Assembly (NCBI GenBank): GCA_021204635.1
Contig: JAJPZB010000167.1
Coordinates: forward strand, 1 to 16,695
Length of the DNA: 16,695 nucleotides
Origin: Opitutia bacterium
GTDB lineage: Bacteria > Verrucomicrobiota > Verrucomicrobiia > Opitutales > UBA953
Direction: 5' to 3'
Position 1 is the stretch's first letter. Every line of letters begins with the position of its first letter. Shown one piece after another: positions 13,362 to 16,695 of the stretch. Below the pieces are notes generated by a model. It did no database searches. It was not told where the DNA came from and worked only from the letters and a program-made list of their open reading frames with translations. Both the position numbers and the translations under genes were made by a program.

Positions 13362-15878
13362 ATGTCCGGCAAGCCCTTCCAAATCTCCATTTCTCCCGCA
13401 ACCCTCTTGCGCGCAGCCACAATCCTCGCTGCCGCCTTTGTTGCGGGGGCGACAACATTCGCGGACGACGACGATACCTCCACCACCGACACCGAATCGG
13501 AAACGACGACCACCACGACGACGATCGACATTAAAAATCTGAACGAAAATTCGCCGGACTACATCGTTGATTCCTCGACAACTCTCTACGTAAAACAAAC
13601 CGTTGACGACGTTTACACGGGCACGCTCTCGGGCGCTGTGAGCCTTGAAAAAAGCGGCGAAGCGAACCTGATTTTCGAGGGGCAACTCAAGTCGGTAACC
13701 GGATATATTTATGTTGACGAAGGAATTTTTACCTTCGGTCAAGGTTTTTCTGTTTCGGGCGCCGCGACAGAGGTAAACAACGATGCCACCGTCGTTTTCT
13801 CGACTGCGGGCACGGTCGATGCGAGCCTGATTTCGATCGGCGGCTCCGGCGTTATCGAAAATATCGGCTCGGGAACGATAACGACGGGAAGCATCAAGGG
13901 AAGCGCTCTGCGCATTTACTCGGGCACGATCATCGTCGCCGGAACTGCGGAATTTGACGACATTCTCGTCGCGAAAAACGCCGAACTTTGCATAGGCAAA
14001 GGCGACGCGAGCGGCGTGCTTTCCGGAAGCGGCACGATCGTCCTCGAAGAAGATTCCACCCTGCGATTCAACCGCACGTCGAGCGCGAGTTCATCGACAT
14101 ACGCGGGGACAATTTCCGGCGCGGGCGACGTCGTTTTCGACGGCAGCATCACGACGCAACTCACGGGCGCGGAACAAACTTACACCGGCACGACGACGGT
14201 CAACGCCGGCACGCTCATTTTCATGCGCTCGGACAGCGCCGAACAGGTCAACGTCGCGAGCCCGCTGATCACGGTAAACGGCGGTTCGCTCGGCGGCAAT
14301 GCAGTTTTCGCGGGCGATGTCGAGATTAAAGGAAAATATTTTGGCGCCGACGGCACAACCGCTTGGGGTGGGACGCTTTCCCTCGCAATCGCGGGCGCAA
14401 CAATGACCGTAAAAGGAGACTTGACATTCGACCCGATGACCATGGAGCTCGTCACAGACGGCAATGGAAACTACGGCTGGGCGTTCGCAGACTACGGCGG
14501 AGTGACGCAGGTTTATTTGTCGGAAGACGGCACGGGGCGAGTTGACGTGGAGGGCAAATTGACACTCGGCGGGCTTCTCGTGCTCTCGGGCTCGAGTTCG
14601 CTCACGCCCGGGCAAGTCGCGATTTTCATGCATTCCGACACTGCGATCGAGGGCGATTTTGCCTACGTGAGCGTCGAATCCGACAACGTCATGCTCGTGA
14701 CGAGCGGCGTCGCGGGCGTTGGCGCAAACGAATACGGCATTGCCGCGATCGAAAATCGCAATCTGCGCGAACGCTCTTCTTTCGTCGAGCACAAGGGGCT
14801 CTCTAATTTCATTGACTACGTGGCAACGCAGACTGCGGCGGCGCGGCCGAACGAGGTCGGGCAAGCGGTGAACCTCGCGATGGGCGATTCCATTTCGCGG
14901 ACGCTGAACAATTTTTCGCCGCTCGCACACTGCTCTTTGCTGAGCATGGGCGTCCACCAATCGAACCTCGAAGTCGATTATTTGCGCCGCGTTTTTCCGA
15001 CGGGGACGCGCGGTCCGGCGTCGAACGACGGCATAACCGTGCCCGCGAACCTGCAATTTTTCGGCTCCGTGCTCGGCGAATTTGTCCAAAACAAAGACAA
15101 GCCGAATTCCCCGATTTTTGACACGAGTTCGATCGGCGTTCTCGCGGGAATTTACACCTGGGTCGATAGCGAGCGTCTCGTCGGCGCCACCGTTGGCGCG
15201 CACTACGGCGAGGCGCAAATTCACGGCTATGGCTCAAATTCGTTTGACGACGCCGCAATTCGCCTGCGCCTCTTCGCGGGAATGATGCCGGCGAACGAAA
15301 GTTGGAATTTGCTCTTCGGTGTCTCTGCCGCCGGCCACGCCTACGACATCGACCACGACACCGCGACCGGAACGAATCGCGCAAACGAATACGGCATGGA
15401 GGCGGGCGCGTTCATTTCGTGGCAATTCCGCGACGAACTCGTCGAGGGGCTTTGGCTCGTGCCGTTCGCGCGCATGGATTTCAACTACGTTCGCGTCGAT
15501 ACGGTGCGGGAAAAGGGCTCGCCGTCGGCTCTGAAAATTGACGCCTTCGGGTATTCAAGTTTTCGCGGGAGATTCGGCTTCGGGCTCGAAAAAATTTACG
15601 ACCAAGGCACCGACCACGAAATCACGATCGGCGCAGATTTCGGGTTTGTGGCGGAATTCGGGAAAGACCCCAAAATCACATCGGAATTTATCCACTACGA
15701 CGATTCATCTACGACAATCGCAGGGACGGTTGACGAGCGCGCAGCATTTGAAATAACGCCGCGGGCTCGCATCCGGCTCGACAAAAATTGGGTCGTGGAT
15801 TTCGCAATCAAATTCCAAACGACCTCGGTCGGCAGCACCTCCAACGCCATAACGCTCGGCGTGTCGTCAAACTTCTGA
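13362..15878 (+). CDS. Autotransporter (type V secretion) with beta-helical passenger
   Basis: The 838-residue protein carries its own outer-membrane pore. A signal peptide (about 1-34) ends near TTFA-D. The mature N-terminus is low in complexity (Asp run, then Thr-rich, 35-53). A passenger of Gly/Ser/Thr-rich beta-strand repeats follows; residues about 248-288 resemble the autotransporter-associated strand repeat (GAGDVVFDG, TGTTTVNAGTLIF). After a helical linker with NLRERSSF and NFIDYVATQ, a barrel of about 275 residues (from about 564) shows alternating hydrophobic strands and ends in Phe, the usual recognition signal for barrel assembly. No protease motif or adhesin domain was recognised, so the passenger's role is unknown. 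The ATG at 13362 has no Shine-Dalgarno. Confidence 0.9.
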   Translation: MSGKPFQISISPATLLRAATILAAAFVAGATTFADDDDTSTTDTESETTTTTTTIDIKNLNENSPDYIVDSSTTLYVKQTVDDVYTGTLSGAVSLEKSGEANLIFEGQLKSVTGYIYVDEGIFTFGQGFSVSGAATEVNNDATVVFSTAGTVDASLISIGGSGVIENIGSGTITTGSIKGSALRIYSGTIIVAGTAEFDDILVAKNAELCIGKGDASGVLSGSGTIVLEEDSTLRFNRTSSASSSTYAGTISGAGDVVFDGSITTQLTGAEQTYTGTTTVNAGTLIFMRSDSAEQVNVASPLITVNGGSLGGNAVFAGDVEIKGKYFGADGTTAWGGTLSLAIAGATMTVKGDLTFDPMTMELVTDGNGNYGWAFADYGGVTQVYLSEDGTGRVDVEGKLTLGGLLVLSGSSSLTPGQVAIFMHSDTAIEGDFAYVSVESDNVMLVTSGVAGVGANEYGIAAIENRNLRERSSFVEHKGLSNFIDYVATQTAAARPNEVGQAVNLAMGDSISRTLNNFSPLAHCSLLSMGVHQSNLEVDYLRRVFPTGTRGPASNDGITVPANLQFFGSVLGEFVQNKDKPNSPIFDTSSIGVLAGIYTWVDSERLVGATVGAHYGEAQIHGYGSNSFDDAAIRLRLFAGMMPANESWNLLFGVSAAGHAYDIDHDTATGTNRANEYGMEAGAFISWQFRDELVEGLWLVPFARMDFNYVRVDTVREKGSPSALKIDAFGYSSFRGRFGFGLEKIYDQGTDHEITIGADFGFVAEFGKDPKITSEFIHYDDSSTTIAGTVDERAAFEITPRARIRLDKNWVVDFAIKFQTTSVGSTSNAITLGVSSNF

Positions 15879-15889
15879 AACAACAGAAA

Positions 15890-16114
15890 ATGCCACAACA
15901 AAAAGACACGGGGGACGTCGTAGCCCGAATCATCGAGCTGGAAACAAAAATCACCTTTCTCGAAGACTACGTCGCCAAGCAAAACGAAACAATCGTCGAG
16001 CAAATGGAGAAAATCGCAAACCTGCAAAAAGCAATCCGCATGCTCGCAGAAAAAACGGACGCTCTCGGCGACAGCAACTCCGCCCCCGCCAACGAAAAAC
16101 CACCACACTGGTGA
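15890..16114 (+). CDS. SlyX-like small coiled-coil protein
   Basis: The 74-residue protein resembles SlyX: heptad-patterned residues about 8-55 (RIIELETKITFLEDYV...) predict a coiled coil, and it ends in PPHW where SlyX proteins typically end PPHY. The molecular function of SlyX is not established. The ATG at 15890 is 11 nt after the autotransporter stop, so the two are likely co-transcribed; a longer frame from 15788 only overlaps the autotransporter and is rejected. The C-terminal codons (CCACCACACTGG) merge into the following repeat island, so the PPH ending might partly reflect the repeat. Confidence 0.75.
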   Translation: MPQQKDTGDVVARIIELETKITFLEDYVAKQNETIVEQMEKIANLQKAIRMLAEKTDALGDSNSAPANEKPPHW

Positions 16115-16411
16115 GTTTGTGGTGGGAAATTGGGGTTGGTGGTGGCGGCAAACTGCCACGATTGTTGTCACACGGATTTGTTCGGGACTAACGTCCCTCA
16201 CGGCTTTGTGGTGGAGGGTTGGTGGTAAGGGAACGGTGGCGGCAAGTCTGTGGTGAGGGTCAGTGGTGGCACTTGGCTTTGTTGTGGGCGGTTTGTGGTG
16301 ACAAAGGTTAGTGGTGAAACTTAGGTCTGTGGTGAGACTTTGGGTTGGAGGTGGGAGTTGGCTCTGATGCGGCAGGTTAGTGGTGGCAACAATTCGCGCG
16401 CGCAGTGCGCG

Positions 16412-16491
16412 ATTCTCCCGCTAAGTTAGCGGGAGAATCGCGTTAGCGGTGAGGGAGTGCGTTCGTGGAACGTCGCCTGACTCCGCTCCCA
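16412..16491 (+). repeat. Structured core element, variant copy D
   Basis: Only the 3' two thirds match the other cores. The 5' part is replaced by an alternating CG stretch (16395-16410, CGCGC-GCAGT-GCGCG). Hairpin 2 is extended to a 35-nt near-perfect palindrome (16408-16442). Hairpin 3 becomes ATCGC-GTTA-GCGGT (16437-16450), paired with one T-G. Since both structures use 16437-16442, they exclude one another. Confidence 0.82.
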
Positions 16492-16572
16492 CCACCAACT
16501 CAACCCCACCACCAACTCTCCGAAAAAATCCCAACCACAAACTCCCGTGGCACTTGCCGCCGCCACCAACCC

Positions 16573-16689
16573 GGCTACCCACTTGCGATGTCGGAGCCCA
16601 CACGTAATTCTCCCGCTAAGTTAGCGGGAGGGGACCACGATAGCGGTGAGGGAGTGTGTTGGTTGTGCGACGCCTGACTATGCTCCCCA
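16573..16689 (+). repeat. Structured core element, copy E (117 bp)
   Basis: Length and hairpin 2 (16610-16630) match copies A to C exactly. Hairpin 3 (16634-16647) reads ACCAC-GATA-GCGGT, which has one A-C mismatch as plus-strand RNA but a G-U pair as minus-strand RNA. Hairpin 1 is weaker here (CTTGC-GAT-GTCGG). It is followed by CCACCA at the window end. Confidence 0.85.
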
Positions 16690-16695
16690 CCACCA

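Larger units (their letters stand above)
16115..16695. repeat. Repeat island 3, downstream of the SlyX-like gene
   Basis: No gene is credible in these 581 bases. From 16115 to about 16390 the plus strand carries degenerate G-rich motifs (GTGGTGG, GGGTTGGTGG-like). From about 16487 it carries the C-rich orientation. Between them sits the variant core D, and the end holds core E up to the window edge. A small hairpin GGGAC-TAAC-GTCCC lies at 16184-16197. No intrinsic terminator with a T-run is seen after the SlyX-like gene. Confidence 0.88.

Noticed and set aside
14091..15224. Open frame of 377 codons on the minus strand
   Set aside because: Antisense shadow of the autotransporter gene; composition rich in Arg/Ala and no recognisable motif.

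Overview
The window looks like a chromosomal segment of a Gram-negative bacterium, most likely Verrucomicrobiota, perhaps an Opitutales-type lineage. This is inferred from a type V autotransporter with an outer-membrane barrel, an OleA-type thiolase, a carboxynorspermidine decarboxylase and a full six-domain ribosomal protein S1. No rRNA or tRNA is present to fix the taxonomy. Most genes lack a Shine-Dalgarno sequence and start after short A/T-rich leaders.

Layout: 1-572 is a repeat island. It is followed on the minus strand by a secreted two-domain SGNH/sialate O-acetylesterase (573-2150), a fused TrpG-TrpD (2215-3828) and TrpE (3875-5473). The trpE leader holds a terminator and a competing pairing that look like an attenuator. 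Divergently come biotin synthase BioB (5848-7074, plus), then nspC on the minus strand (7093-8265), a secreted thioredoxin-like protein (8398-8970, plus) and a shared bidirectional terminator (8993-9033). On the minus strand follow rpsA (9056-10759), an Opp/Dpp-type ABC ATPase (10916-11893) and an OleA-like thiolase (11896-12951); the last two lie 2 nt apart. A second repeat island (about 12988-13300) separates them from a plus-strand autotransporter (13362-15878) and a SlyX-like small protein (15890-16114). A third repeat island fills 16115-16695.

The most unusual content is a repeat system with two parts. (1) A structured core element of exactly 117 bp has four full-length copies (111-227, 311-427, 13131-13247, 16573-16689), one variant (16412-16491) and one tail cut by the window edge (1-27). 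It contains consecutive hairpins. Where copies differ, the changes mostly preserve pairing; two tandem 200-bp units differ at only four positions, namely one compensatory base pair and two loop bases. (2) The cores are embedded in arrays of a short motif, CCACCAACCC. This motif has also entered coding sequence: in bioB it encodes a Thr-Asn-Pro-rich C-terminal tail, and in the ABC ATPase, in another frame, a Pro-Pro-Thr-Gln-rich N-terminal tail. Its complement is G-rich and could form two-layer G-quadruplexes. No transposase or reverse transcriptase is visible, so how it spreads is unknown.

The genes themselves are mostly housekeeping (tryptophan, biotin and polyamine synthesis, translation) plus envelope functions (esterase, thioredoxin-like protein, autotransporter). 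They do not form a single pathway.
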